Assembly (NCBI RefSeq): GCF_028453695.1
Contig: NC_135782.1
Coordinates: 15,866,190-15,930,189, forward strand
Length of the DNA stretch: 64,000 bases
From: Augochlora pura
Taxonomy: Eukaryota; Arthropoda; Insecta; Hymenoptera; Halictidae
Reading direction: 5' to 3'
Shown here one piece after another: positions 1 to 12,235 of the stretch (positions are counted from its first letter, which is position 1; every line of letters begins with the position of its first letter). A program made the position numbers and the translations under genes. Below the pieces are notes generated by a model. That model ran no database searches. It worked only from the letters and a program-made list of their open reading frames with translations, and was not told the DNA's origin.

Positions 1-789
1 ATCAAGTTCACCCTATCCATTTTATTTTAAACGAAATTATTAACTGCATATTCGACAATATAATCAATTTAAAAATATTCCTATCACTCGATAGGAAAGT
101 CGTAGCCGGGTCAGCCTGGGACACGAGCGCGGCGCCGAACAGTTTAATTAGCGAGATAAACGCGGCGAGAAAAAGGACCGAAACATCATTCGCGATATAT
201 AAAGCGAGAGATAGGCCGCGTGGCTCGCTATAAAGTTTACGGGAGCGAAGATAACGTTACCTGGCATGAAGATTAATGACGTGTAATAATCGCCTTCCTC
301 CAAGGTCGGCCCAGTAAATTAATGCGACCGCCGTGAATCCGCTAATAGAGGGGAGTGATGCTCTCATAGGCCGGTGCCGCAGGTGTGGTTCAAGGGTTAA
401 TTCGTTCGCACATTAACGATCCACGTTATCACCCGACGGTGTTTAAGGAAACTCCCACCGGACAGCGGCGCATTCCTTCCTGCTTCGTTATGTCGATAGA
501 CTCGAGGAAATGCCGCCAGATAGAACAAATGATTGCGCATGCTATCAGTGATTCGCTGTTATAATGATGGTATAAATCCGCTTGAAGAAATAAGACGAGT
601 ACATTGTACAGAACGTGCCAAAATTTTCTGTATTTCACTTGTCTTTTTCTCGAAACAATAAAAGATATTTTCCTAAATTAATAATTTTAATAGTAGTAGA
701 TTAAAACACACGAAGCAGTTGCATAGAATCATCACATAATCATCACATAAATTAAGAAGAAAAATTTGGGTTAGACTAGACGGTAGCTG

Positions 790-1054
790 AGACGATTTAG
801 AGAAACTTTTCCCTTTGCGGAAATGTTCTACGAGCCTTCGTACCGAGATATCGACGAAAAACGGTGTCTAACGCGAGTACGGGCGTCACGCCCTCGCCAT
901 GCGCCGCCCCTCCCACGCCAACCTCACTGGCCGCGAGGGCGGAGCGTCAGCCGCACGCGCTCTACAATTGGCCCGCGTTTGTCGTTAATAACTCTGTAAC
1001 GAAGCGTCGTAGAAGATTTTCGTGAAGGAAAAAGTTTCTTCTAATTGTCTCAGG
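790..1054. mobile_element. Palindromic MITE copy 1
   Basis: The left arm (AACTTTTCCCTTTGCGGAAA, then TTCTACGAGCCTTCGTACCG) matches the reverse complement of the right arm (AACTCTGTAACGAAGCGTCG, then GTGAAGGAAAAAGTTTCTTC). The core is GC-rich with GCGTCACGCC-like motifs. No coding capacity. Confidence 0.8.
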
Positions 1055-1619
1055 AATCCATTTAGAGTGCCACACCTTCGCTACGAACGTAGAATTAAAT
1101 TCGCATAATTCATGGGCCACGGATCCGGCCGCGATTTGGCAGCGGCAATTAAGTATTTATATTCGGCCAGATACATGTGCATGGCGTTATGATTTAGCGC
1201 GTACCGTAGGCCGTGTTTCTACCAGGGTATGTATAATTAAGCGGTCGCCGTTACTCTTTCCACGCGATCAAATGAAACTGGCGAACGCGCGGGGATCACC
1301 CGAGTATAATTACGCGACCCGGTGTCCGCTAATTGCGACTCGAGGAGAACTTCATCGTAGAATCAACATCGTTAAAAGAACCGCTGCGCGATGGGGTTCT
1401 ACGCACCAGGCGGGACCATAATCACTCTCTTTCTCGTCGTTCGGCTCCGTTCTTTTGTCTCGGTTTCCTTTCGTTCTTAGGAAGAACTGCAGGATATTGC
1501 GAGCATAACTGTAACGTAAGAGTTGCTGTCTAGCTAAACAAATTTGAGGTTATATTGTTCGCAAAACGGTACGGTTCTCTGATTTTAATTATAGATAACT
1601 GTAAGGATAAATTTGTTTT

Positions 1620-2060
1620 GGTTTGTGAGATGTTTGAGAGAAATTGTGTATCCATGATAGACCTAACCTAGAAATAAATTTGCAAATTTACATATGGTAT
1701 AGAGCTTGAGATTTTGAGCAACTCTTTCCTTTATAAAAATTGTCTCTTTGCTTCGGTTTCCAAGATATTTGCGAAGAAATGTAGACCTAACCTAGAAATA
1801 AACTCACAAATTTTAGTATGACATAGAAGTTGACATTTCGAGCAACTCTTTCTTTTGTTAAAACTTTTTCTTTTCTCCAATTTCTAAAATATTCACAAAA
1901 AATCTAGACCCAACGTAGACCTAACTTAAAGTATGTGTTCATACTTCACAGATAGAAGAGCAAAAATCTATAGCTAAAATATTATTGAAAAGCTTCACAG
2001 TTTTATAAAGTGTCTTATATTCTAATGACAAATTTAACTGGTTCTAGGTTATGTCCACAG
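1620..2060. repeat. About 125-bp repeat with TTAGG-type motifs, copy 1
   Basis: GACCTAACCTAGAAATAAA occurs at about 1660 and again 124 bases later, followed each time by a CAAATTT..CATAGAGCTTGA..GCAACTCTTTCCTTTATAAAAATTG pattern. Similar blocks recur at 4810-5400 and 10620-11040. Confidence 0.75.
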
Positions 2061-2703
2061 TTAGGTCTAGGTTAGGTTAACAGTTTTACACGAATAACTC
2101 GAAAACTAAAACAAAGCGAAATTTTCTTCAAAGGAAAAAATTGTTCTAAAAGCAAAGCTCTACAATAACAATTTATTCAAAATTACTTACAACTTAAATA
2201 ATTAACAAATACTCTATTAATTCCAGCTTCCAAAATATTCAAAGCATACATGTAACAATATTCAAATCACAAATATTTTATTAAAGGAGAAACAATATCA
2301 AAGTGAATAGTAATTGCAGATTTGAGGTTAGGACACTACCTCGAAGCTTTTGCCGGGCGCTGTACACCCGATGATAAATCCTTTCGTGGTAAACTGTTCT
2401 CCATCGATAACAGAAATCAGGTGTTTGCGGTTGTTGATCAGTCACGTTGGCGAACACACAGAATATCGTTGATTACTCGTGTTATCTTGTCGCTTTATTG
2501 CTTTAATCCATTATCACTGATAACTCCTGTTAACACAGGAACACGAACGTCGTCTGTTCGCAGTATTGTTATCGTTCTTCACGAAGACAAAAGTCTGTCG
2601 ATTGTTCCACGAGAATTAATCGCGAGACAGATACGATTAATTTGTCGAGAATGTTGCAACAATGCTTTGAAATTATTTAGGTAATTTTCTAGACTGATTT
2701 TTA
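2061..2703. other. No gene seen
   Basis: AT-rich DNA. A 120-codon frame at 2322-2684 starts at TTG, not ATG, and shows no family motif or coding bias that I can see. Confidence 0.4.
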
Positions 2704-3310
2704 TTAGTTGATTTTATAAGTAGAATGTAGAAAGCAGGAAATAGAAAAAGGAAAATAAGAAGTAGAAAATAGATAGTTGATAATAGAAAATAGACAATTG
2801 AAAATAGAAAAAGGAAAATAGGAAATGGAAAATAGAAAATAGAAAATGGTAAATATAAAAAGGAAAATAGGAAAAGGAAAGTAGAAAATAGAAATTAGAA
2901 AAAGGAAAATAGAAAATGGAGAAAGGAAATAGAAAATTCGCAATAGGAGATAGGCAATAAAAAAATAGAAAAAGCAAAATAGGGAATGGAAAATAGAAAA
3001 AGGAAAATGGAAAATAAAAAATATAAAATATGAAATATAAAATGGAAAATATAAAATAGGAAATAGAAAATAGAAAATGGGAAATAGAAAACAAAAAATA
3101 GAAAATGGAAAATAGGTAAAGGAAGATGGAAAATGGAAAATGGAAAATGGAAAATAGAAAATAGAAAATAGAAAATGGAAAATGGAAAATAGAAATTAAA
3201 AAAGAAAAATAGAAAATAGAGAATATAATTAGAAACTAGAAAATAGCAAATAGAAAATATAATTAGAAAATAGAAAATCGCAATTAGAAAATAGAAAACA
3301 TAAAATAGAT
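2704..3310. repeat. AAAATAG/GAAAATG purine-rich array
   Basis: About 600 bases of near-tandem 7-9 base units built from A and G with scattered T. Minus-strand frames through it read only as FYFPFSI-like peptides and are not genes. Confidence 0.9.
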
Positions 3311-4070
3311 TTTCGCCAATTACTATCAACGTTTAATTATCAATAACCAAGGAATATTTTCGAGCTTGGTTTCGTCGTCGATAGAGAATCGATCCAGGAT
3401 TGGAGCGACGTTTCTCCGCTGACGGGGAACGAGATTAACCCGTTCCGTGTTCGGTTTCGTTTGAGCGCGTCAAAGCAAACGGGACGCGGTGCCGCTCGAA
3501 ATTCGCGAGCCGTAAAGCACAACGGCGTACCGGTTTTCCAAGACGACCTCGCATACTTCGCGCGGAGAAACCTAACGCGATTTGCATGCCAGCCGCAGGT
3601 GCTGGCGCCGATTTTTCCGCGCGCCGGCCAAAGAATCGCTTCGATTAATCGACTGTCACGGGACATTTCGGATCTCGACCGGCGCCGTGCTTTCCACCGG
3701 AACTGATACCGTTCCCCTATCTCCCTTAACACGGCTAAATGTCAATGCCTCGCATAGTCCGGTTCTGACAATATTCTCTTTCCTTATCGACTTAATTTTT
3801 CTTAATTAACAACGAAAAATCGCTATCTTTTTGCTAAAACAAAAATATTTGAGTACGAAATAATTTTATATTTTTATAGTATTGTATCATTTTTTAATTA
3901 TCTAATCAATACTCAATTATATTTTATTTTTATTATTTATTTTTAATTATTATTTATCACGAAAAAATGCACAGGATAAAAAATTAACAAAGAAATTGTT
4001 TGTTCATACTATTTTATTTTGATAATAATTGTCAATCTATATGGAATTAATACGAGTTTATTAACCCTTT
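3311..4070. other. No gene seen
   Basis: A GC-richer unique block (3320-3760) is followed by AT-rich DNA. Opposing short frames overlap here and none looks coding. Confidence 0.4.
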
Positions 4071-4146
4071 GCACTCCGTTGTCCCCTCTCGTGGGACATC
4101 GTAATTCTAGCCTATCACTCCGATGTCCCATCTGAGGGGACATTAA
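4071..4146. mobile_element. piggyBac-like terminal end with internal hairpin
   Basis: TTAACCCTTTGCACTC at 4071 is the form of a piggyBac-type terminus with its TTAA target. Directly inside, TGTCCCCTC...TGGGACATCG pairs with CGATGTCCCA...GAGGGGACA about 20 bases later. No partner TTAA terminus was found with confidence. Confidence 0.5.
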
Positions 4147-4809
4147 AGTTTATTAGTGATTACGGGGAATTAAGTTATTTCTGCGCAACTTTTTGAGACG
4201 TGCATGTCTCCCTGATGTTTTCTCTTTAAATGGCACAAGACATCAAATCAAAATATAGTAAAATTATTAAGATGTATAAAAGAAATGTCAGCGAGTTTTG
4301 TGTTGGAAGAGAACGTGAGAAGCGTGCTCACGGCGGTCCGAGAACTTCTCGATGCCACTTGAAAAGAGCGATAAGGAGAGTTTGTAGAAGAAAGGTCGGT
4401 GTGCGAGCATACCTCGCACACTGTATAGTGAAACTTACAAATATAAATAAACAAGTCTAAAACTGGAGGAAAAGATTTGCAATCCACATTGGGGAGTGTT
4501 TTCAGAATGCAGTTTGAGAGATTGGTTGCACAACGCGCACGTGAACCAACGAGACCTGCTCTAAAAGTCATCGTTAACTACCTGGAGCATATTGCATAGT
4601 TTTATTACCCGGTGTAAATTGACGTCGCCTGTTATTAGTTAACTATGTGGATCTGGAGCTATGTAGATTACTTTTAACTATTCTTGAGACAAGTGACATT
4701 TTAGCTCTACAGTTCCGCAATTACCACTTACCTTACTAGAAAGTATAATAATGGTAATTATGTTAACTAATGTATATGTCATGGATTTTTATGACTTTTA
4801 AATATGTTG
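4147..4809. other. No gene seen
   Basis: Possibly the interior of a decayed transposon. A 76-codon Arg/Lys-rich frame at 4230-4460 has no motif I can assign. Confidence 0.3.
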
Positions 4810-5480
4810 TCAGGTGTTTGATTCTGAACAACTTTTCTCTTTACGGAAAATCGAGATTTTCATTAGTTTTTGAGATATTTGGAAAAACTGTAGACTTAAC
4901 CTAGAAATAAGCTCGCAAATTTTTGTATAACATAGAGCTTGAGATTTTTAGCTATTCTTTCCTGTAGAGAAATTGTCTCTTTGCTTCGGTTTCCAAGATA
5001 TTTGGGAAAAACTGTAGACCTAACCTAGACCTAACCTAAAAATAAGCTCACAAATTTTAGTATGACATAGTGCTTGACGTTTCGAGGAACTCTTTCCTTT
5101 ATAAAAATTGTTTCCTTTCTCCAATTTCTAAAATATTCACAACAAATCTAAACCTAACCTAGACCTAACCTATATCTAACCTATACATATAATATGACAC
5201 TGCAAATTTCTAAAAAACAGTTAAAATTTCCCTAAAACTGCTAAAAAAATATTAAAACCGATACAACATATCCTAACCTATATATCTACCAACTTATTCA
5301 CTAATTTCTCATACTAAATAAATTCTTTCTCTAATGCTAACGAATTTTAGATTAAAAACCCATAACCTAGACCTAACCTAGATCTAACCTATATTTAAAA
5401 CCATATATTGACTTTCTAAAAAACACAGTCAATATCCTCGACGAAATGCTAAAAAATCATTAGAACCAATATAACACGTC
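4810..5480. repeat. About 125-bp repeat with TTAGG-type motifs, copy 2
   Basis: Two near-identical units about 125 bases apart contain CTTTGCTTCGGTTTCCAAGA and CTGTAGACCTAACCTAG. They run into degenerate CCTAACCTAGACCTAACC strings to about 5480. Confidence 0.75.
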
Positions 5481-6530
5481 CTCACCTATAAAACCACCAA
5501 CTTGTCAACCAATTCCCCATGCCACATTCTTTCTCTAATGCCAGCAGATTATAAAAAAAGTCCACAAAACCTGCACGGTTGGTTCGGCGATAATATGTCA
5601 AACCGGGTCGGAAACCACGGCGGCCGGATCGTTCGGAATAATTTTGCGATAGCATGCGACAGCTGCTCGATCAGCGAAAATTTCTCTGGCGATCGATCAG
5701 CGGGGACAGATAGATCCCACATGGAACATCTTCATCGGGGCCCCGAGTCCCTCATTAGCATGGACGCGATTGATCAGCCGCCGACCCGAGACAGTCGTTA
5801 ACACACTTCGTGGGGCCTGATTGCGGTGTTTTGTTGCGTGAGACGATGCGTTCCAGCTTGTCGTCGCCTGTAATAAACCTCGACAGAGACATTAACGAGG
5901 ATAATTCGATGCAAATCGTTGGAGCCGTTTGCATTCGTCTTTGCGATTTGTACGCGCCGAGAATTAGACACGTTTTGCCATCGAATTTGAGCGCGACATA
6001 ATTCGAGTTCTCGTAATTCGTTTTTTCCATCCTGGTTCTTTTAATAGAGAGCAATGCATGCCTGGGAAATTTCTTCGCCACGGGACACCATCGTTTCTAG
6101 ATCGCAGATTTAGTTTGCCAGTGATCTGTAGGCCTTTCTACGTTGGATCTTAATTATTTCCATGGTTCGCAGGAGATTAGGCTACATTTTAGGCTGAACG
6201 GGTGGGGACGAGGCACGTGACACGCAGGGCTACCATACTTAGTGTAACACGTGACCTACTCCCACTGCTTTAACTTGAAATCTGATATTATTGAGGTTTT
6301 AATGGATCCTAATTTTGACATTTTTTTATTAGAGAATTAGAAAAGATTTTGGGATGGAACTTTGTTCTCTGTTATTTTACATGTCTCAAGGGTATGAGAA
6401 AATTTTTTTAACTAGCAGAGATAAAAATTGGGATTGTTATAAATAATAATATGTATCGATGTTTTAACGCAGCTTAAACTGTAGAGGGTGAATGTAAGGC
6501 TAAATTCACGATTTTTTTACTCGAGATTGA
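5481..6530. other. No gene seen; dispersed GGAGATTAGGCTA repeat at 6165-6260
   Basis: Unique GC-richer DNA at 5560-6130. A segment at 6165-6260 (CAGGAGATTAGGCTACATTT, then GAGGCACGTGACACGC) resembles 55875-55945. Confidence 0.4.
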
Positions 6531-6630
6531 NNNNNNNNNNNNNNNNNNNNNNNNNNNNNNNNNNNNNNNNNNNNNNNNNNNNNNNNNNNNNNNNNNNNNN
6601 NNNNNNNNNNNNNNNNNNNNNNNNNNNNNN
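6531..6630. other. Assembly gap, 100 N
   Basis: Exactly 100 N directly before a tandem array, so the gap probably marks a collapsed or unresolved part of that array. Confidence 0.98.
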
Positions 6631-6840
6631 GAACCGTATCGAACCATATAGAATTCCGTAGAACCATATAGAACCATATATGAAAGGTATCGAACCATAT
6701 AGAACCATATATGAAGCGTATAAAACCATATAGAACGGTATCGAATCATATAGAACAATATCGAAGCATATATGAACCATACCGAACCATATAGAACCCT
6801 ATATGAACCATATAGAACCATACAAAACCATACATAAATT
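6631..6840. repeat. GAACCATATA tandem array
   Basis: 10-14 base units (GAACCATATA, with TGAA and TCGAACC variants) run for about 200 bases to the right of the gap. Confidence 0.92.
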
Positions 6841-6925
6841 AAACCACGTAAATCATAGCACTTAAGTCCTCCAACATAACCTAGAATCCACGTTACGCTC
6901 GAAAAAACACAACAACGTGATTGTT

Positions 6926-7214
6926 CATGCGATTTAAAAAAACTTTTTCCTTTGCAGAAATGTTCTACGAGCCTTCGTTACCGAGATATTAAGGAAAAAC
7001 GCGTGTCAGTTGCAGAATGCAGAGATTCAGCGCTACGCCCACGCGCCCCCCTCCGCAGTCGTTACGCAGTTGGCGCGTCACGGCACTGGTCGCGTGGACG
7101 GAGCGCCTGCCGTACGCATTACCTGATTGGTATACGTTTTTCTTTAATAACTCGTTAACGAAGTCTCGTAGAACATTTTCGCAAAGGAAAAAGTTGTTGC
7201 AAATCGCATCAGGA
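6926..7214. mobile_element. Palindromic MITE copy 2
   Basis: The left arm AACTTTTTCCTTTGCAGAAA and right arm GCAAAGGAAAAAGTTGTTGC are inverted. ATGCGATTT and AAATCGCAT form the outermost pair. The core contains GCGCGTCACGGCAC. Confidence 0.85.
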
Positions 7215-7539
7215 ATCGTTTTCTTTTGTCCATAATACTAGTATTAAATTACCGAGTATAGTTCGTGATTATGTGAAAGGAAGTCGTTCAGGGAAATTAT
7301 TATTGCGTGAACAGTAATTTATTCTGTTTTAATAGTGTAATAAAATTGTACCGGTTTGAAAGTGCACACCTTTAATAGTCTAACGAGTGTCGCACGTGCT
7401 ATGCTATTTAAATGTTCTTGCAACTGATTATGCAAAGTTATTAAAATATAGTGTCGGAATAATTTAACAGTCATGCGATTGCGAAATAAAAGATGATGGA
7501 AATGAATTTAGTGATCTCAACTTTTTGCGATTGACGTCA

Positions 7540-7855
7540 GGTTATAATAATCAATTAGGTTTTAACAATGTTCTAGATTTTAATAATTATTTAAGTTTCG
7601 ATAATAATCTAGATCTTAACGATGGTCTAAGTTTGTTGATCATCTACGTTTTAATGGTTATTTAATTTATAACAATAATATATTTTTTAATAATGATCTC
7701 ATTTTTTAATAACAATCTAAATTTTAATTATGGTCTAAGTTTAAGTCATTATTTATATTTTAATTGCGATTTAGGTTTTACTGATTACCCAAGCTTCAAT
7801 AATGATTTAAATAGTATTAACGATGCAGGTTTTAATGATGATGGGTTTTATCTGT
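7540..7855. repeat. Degenerate minisatellite, about 20-bp unit
   Basis: Units of the form TTTTAATAATGATCTAAG recur with drift. In one frame the array reads FNNDLN-like heptads, but the frame is not a credible gene. Confidence 0.65.
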
Positions 7856-8489
7856 CCAGGAAGACGCGATCAAGCGCTGATAATCGAAAGTGAGAGCACA
7901 GGTAGCTTCGGTGCCTGGTTTTTCCATGGATCGTTTGCAGCGAGAGACACCCGTCCAGATCAGAAATAGCGAGAACTGGATAAGAGAGATATACGTGCTC
8001 ATTTGATGAACGCGTTCGCGTGAAGGAATGCAAGATGGAATGGCATTTCTATTTCTCTGAAAGGTGAAATCTTCCGTCTGGTATCATCGCGACCGCGGCG
8101 GACCAAACGAATGCCAACACCGACGGCGGGACTCTCGAAACCCGTTTTTTTTCGTGGCCGACATTCAATTTTTCGTAGTTTCACTTTTTAAAACAAATTC
8201 CTTTATCGATAATCACGAAATAAGAAATTAAGAATCAACGTAAGAAATTACGAAATAAAATAAGAAATTAAGAATTAAAATAAGAAATTATTAGATATAG
8301 GTTTTATATGTTATTAAAAATTTCTAGTAAATTAAAAGTTAAGATAATAGCGTAGATTTCGATGATATATTAACAAAAGAACGTCTATATTTATTTTTTC
8401 AAATATTTCGAAATGGAGAAAATTTTAAAAAATCTCTTTTTATTAAAAATAGTGGTTAACTCGATTTTCGACACGTTAATATATATTTT
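7856..8489. other. No gene seen
   Basis: A GC-richer unique block to 8180, then AT-rich DNA with TAAGAAATTAAGAAT repeats at 8215-8290. Confidence 0.4.
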
Positions 8490-8900
8490 CGATCGATATA
8501 CTATATATTGTCAGTATAGTATAGTATAGCATACTGTACAATATACTGTCATTATAGTATAGTGCACTGTCAGTATAGCATAGTATAGCATACTGTATTG
8601 TATAATGACAGTATTGTCATTACATACTATACAGTATACTGTCAGTATAGTATTATATAGCATACTGTACAGTATACTGTCAGCATAATATAGTATACTG
8701 TACAATATGCTGTCATTATGGTATAGTATACTGTACAATATGCTGTCAGTATAGTTTAGTATAGTGTATAGTATAGTATACTGTATAGTATAGTATGCTG
8801 TATAGTATAGTATACTGTACAATATGCTTTCAGCATAGTATAGTATACTGTACAGTACACTGTCAGTATAGTATAGCATACTGTACAGTATACTGTCGCC
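8490..8900. repeat. TATAGTATACTGTACAATATGCTGTCAG-type satellite array
   Basis: Units of about 30 bases alternate TATAGTATAGTATACTGTAC with ACTGTCAG. The TATAGTATAC word recurs at 16610-17190, 19730-20115 and 40260-40390. Confidence 0.9.
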
Positions 8901-9278
8901 AGAAACCGTAAAATAACACCGTCCAGATGAATTTTGTCCAGTAAAAACTCGATTCCGACCACGCGCGCGATGCGGGTCAATTATCATACCAATTTTCTGC
9001 CGGAGTTTTCGAGAGAAAGTTTTATTGGTACGTGCATCAACCTTTTCCATACTCTACTTAGTCGCCAGCGTACACGTTTACAACCAATCAGCCGCAAGTA
9101 AATGCAACCAGATCGCGGCTTATCATTATTATTATTCGGTCACGTTTTTGCGCTATCGAGAGAGGCGGCTAAAGGATTTTATATCGCGGCGAAAACTGCG
9201 GCAATCGCAGCAATTTCTGCTCGGCTGCGTTCCGCTGGGTTTTATATCGGCTGGCCCGCGCCGCATCGGGCAACGCGC

Positions 9279-9302
9279 GTGTGTGTATGTGTGTGTGTGT
9301 GT
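9279..9302. repeat. (GT)n microsatellite
   Basis: A short GT run next to a GC-rich unique block. Confidence 0.9.
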
Positions 9303-9454
9303 TAGTGCATCTTGCAATCGCTTTGTTACACCGATACTACAGTTACTCTGATCTACACAAGATGTAGCAATTAGCATCGCATTGTTGCTACGGTTCGTTA
9401 TCGCTCGATATAATCGTAAATTAAATCGGCTGCTACGATTTGCATTTCTCTGCT

Positions 9455-9520
9455 AGGTTTTTGCTAGGTTTTGCTAGGTTTTGTTAGGTTTTGCTAGGTT
9501 TTGTTAGGTTATGCTGGTTT
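9455..9520. repeat. Decamer tandem repeat TTGCTAGGTT
   Basis: Six to seven copies of a 10-base unit alternate TTGCTAGGTT and TTGTTAGGTT, each containing a TTAGG-like pentamer. Confidence 0.9.
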
Positions 9521-9639
9521 TTGTAGATGTTTCAGACTTTCCCTTGCTAATGCGCTGTTGAGAAAACGTGATACTGTAATTAAGGAACGAAAAAGATGAA
9601 AATAGCGAATATTGAACTGTGATATTTATTTTAACATTA

Positions 9640-9985
9640 CGTAATTAAGGAAAATAATGAAAATGGTGGAAATTAATGAAAATTATAAAATTAACGAAAA
9701 TGACGAAAATAATGAAAATCGTAAGAATTATGAAAACAACGTAAATTACTAAGATAACGAAAATTATAAAAATTATGAAAATAACTAAAATAACGAAAAT
9801 AACGAAAATTATAAAAATTATGAAAATTGCTAAAACTATAAAACTTATGAAAATGGCTAAAATTATAAAGATTTTGAAAATAGCTAAAATAACGAAATCA
9901 ACGAAAATTATAAAAATTATGAAAATAACGAAGCTAGCAAAAATAACAAAAATCACGAAAATAACGAAGCTAACAAAAAGCGCTG
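9640..9985. repeat. GAAAATTATGAAAATAACG array
   Basis: Near-tandem units of about 9-12 bases (GAAAATAAC, AAAATTATG). The frames across it (KITKIIK or VIFIIF) are repeat artefacts. Confidence 0.9.
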
Positions 9986-10620
9986 AACAACTAATTTATT
10001 TAAACATTGCAACAAAACTAGCTCCGCGCAAGCGTGTTAACAATGAATTCCAGAATACAGGTAGCATTTATTCGAAGTAAAGTGACACACGTGGAACATC
10101 GCACGAGGGTCTGATAAGGCTCCGAAACTGGGCCAAAGAAATCGAACGACTGCGCACGACGGGAGAACTCGCGGACACATATCCATATATGTATTCGTTT
10201 TTAACATTTTTTTCCCCGAGAGTCGCGCTCTATCGACATAAATCACGTAGTTCATCGCGGGACAGCGCATCGGGCCCCGTCCGGAATGCAATTATTATCG
10301 GTCCCGGTAATTCCTGCGTTTATGGTCGCGGATGCAGAGGCCCGGTGAAAATGCAGTAAATTGCCGGCACAACGATCCGGTCGATGAGAGGCCGCGTTAT
10401 TGCCGGCCGAAGCTCGCCGCGCCGGAAACCGAGCTTCCATCGTAATAAGGTCGTTTCAACCGTCTTTCGTGTCGAGAGAGACTCTCTTTCGCGGCTATCG
10501 CGACAGATAATCACGTTGTCGCCTCTCCAATCCTCGAGCCTCCATCGTTAATCTCGTCGATAATACGGGCATCCCCCCGTAACGGCTCGATGATAAATGA
10601 CTCTTCTCCGATTTCAATGT
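9986..10620. other. No gene seen
   Basis: GC-richer unique DNA with overlapping short frames on one strand and no recognisable product. Possibly regulatory. Confidence 0.4.
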
Positions 10621-11040
10621 AATTTTACGGGATTGTAGTGCTTGGGTTTCTTGGCAACTTTTTCCTTAACAGAAATTCTTGATTTTCATTGGTTGCTGAG
10701 ATATTTGAGAAAAACTATAAACCTAACATAGAAATTTCAATATAACTTCACAGAATTGTAGAGCTTGAGATTCTTGACAACTTTTTCCTTTGCAGGAAAT
10801 CTTGATTTGTATTGGTTGCTGAGATATTTGAGGAAAAGCGTAGACCTAACCTAGACCTAACTTAGAAACTAATTTATAGATTTATGTATAAGATGTTGCT
10901 TGATATTTTGAGCAACTTTTTACTGTATAAGAAATGTCGTCCTGTTTTATTTTCTGAGATATTTGTGACAAAGAAATAATCTAGACTTACCCTAGACTTA
11001 ACGTGGATCTAACTTGGAACTATCGGACCATTTAAGTATA
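10620..11040. repeat. About 125-bp repeat with TTAGG-type motifs, copy 3
   Basis: Successive units contain GAGATATTTGAGGAAAA, GTAGACCTAACCTAGACC and GAGCTTGAGATTCTTGACAA. Confidence 0.7.
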
Positions 11041-11619
11041 GTTTAGCTTTAGGTTCAGTAATAAATAAGATTTAATCTATACCTATCACTAAATCACAGA
11101 TTTTTATAGATAAAGATCGCTTGCACTAATTGCAAGATTTAAAAGCTACGACAGCTATGATAGCTATGAAGCTATGATATATTATATGTAATACAGTTAT
11201 AATATAATTGTAAAATAATTATATAATATAATTGTAATATAACCATATGTACTGTTACAATTATTATGTCCAGTTACATATAACATATCATTTCATCGAT
11301 ACGATAGCAGTACACACAATTTATTGCAAAATGAAAAACAATCCTCGAGTTTGCTAAAACAGTTAATGCTTGCGATTCTGTTGGCTAATTAAAATCGCCT
11401 TGACACGGCTGCGGTTTAATTACGGAGAGGCCTGATTACAGGGTGGTATAGAACAGACCGGTTTCTCGTTTCACGGGTGGACACGGATAATTGCTCGATC
11501 AAAGCAGTCGCGCAGGTGAGACAAGAGATGTCCAACAGTGGTTTGGAAAACAAAGGAAAGTGATGTCACGCGGAGAATATTTTTAATCACGGGTCAGCGA
11601 ATGGCATCGCGTTCTGAAG

Positions 11620-11663
<44 letters not shown>

Positions 11664-12235
11664 CGTTGCAATTCGTGTCGTTACACAAAACAGAAAGAGT
11701 TATTCTTTCCTGATAAGCAACGATGTATAATACCGAGAAACAGCGGATTATCATCAACAGTATCTTTTTACGTCATTTTTATGACCGGCTCTCGCATTAC
11801 TTTTCGCTATCGCGACAATAAAGAAGCGTCGGAAATGTATCTAATGGCCTTCAAGACGCTTAGATTAAACGCTTCGCGCACTGTGCAAGCACTTCAGCGT
11901 CGAGAGCGAAGGAAGAAAACATGCCTATTGTGTGCCATTGTCGTAGGATGAAGCTGGTTAAGATAGAAACACGAATTCGTATAATGAAATGAGTTTGAAG
12001 AAGGAGAGAATAAGAGTTCGTATAATAGAGGTTCAGAAATTATCTGTATTCATTGTTTACTATATTGGGGATTTTATAGATTTAGGATAAAATTTATTTG
12101 GTGAAAATGAAGATAGAAGTTAGATTGGAAGGATCGAGAGGTGGACTTAGTTATTAGATTTAATTAACTGTGAATTATTTGAAAAAGAAAGAATTTCTTA
12201 ATTGGTTATCGTAGCAGACAGTAAAGATTAGAGTA
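11041..12235. other. No gene seen; (GA)n at 11625-11661
   Basis: AT-rich DNA, then a unique block. The 137-codon frame at 11538 runs through the GA microsatellite and starts at GTG, so it was not accepted. Confidence 0.4.

Noticed and set aside
2322..2684. 120-codon plus-strand frame
   Set aside because: TTG start, no motif and no neighbouring exons.
2704..3329. Minus-strand frames of 79-144 codons rich in F, Y, I, S
   Set aside because: They are translations of the AAAATAG simple repeat.
4230..4460. Remnant of a piggyBac transposase tail
   Set aside because: It has scattered Cys and basic residues but no recognisable transposase motif, so only a mobile-element end is reported.
1660..5400. 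True telomere
   Set aside because: CCTAA motifs are interrupted and interspersed within a 125-bp unit, not a pure TTAGG tandem array at a chromosome end.
6474..6821. Frames crossing the 100-N gap
   Set aside because: Made of gap X residues and the GAACCATATA array.
8511..9050. 179-codon minus-strand frame
   Set aside because: It runs through the TATAGTATAC satellite and reads only as ILYSILYY repeats.
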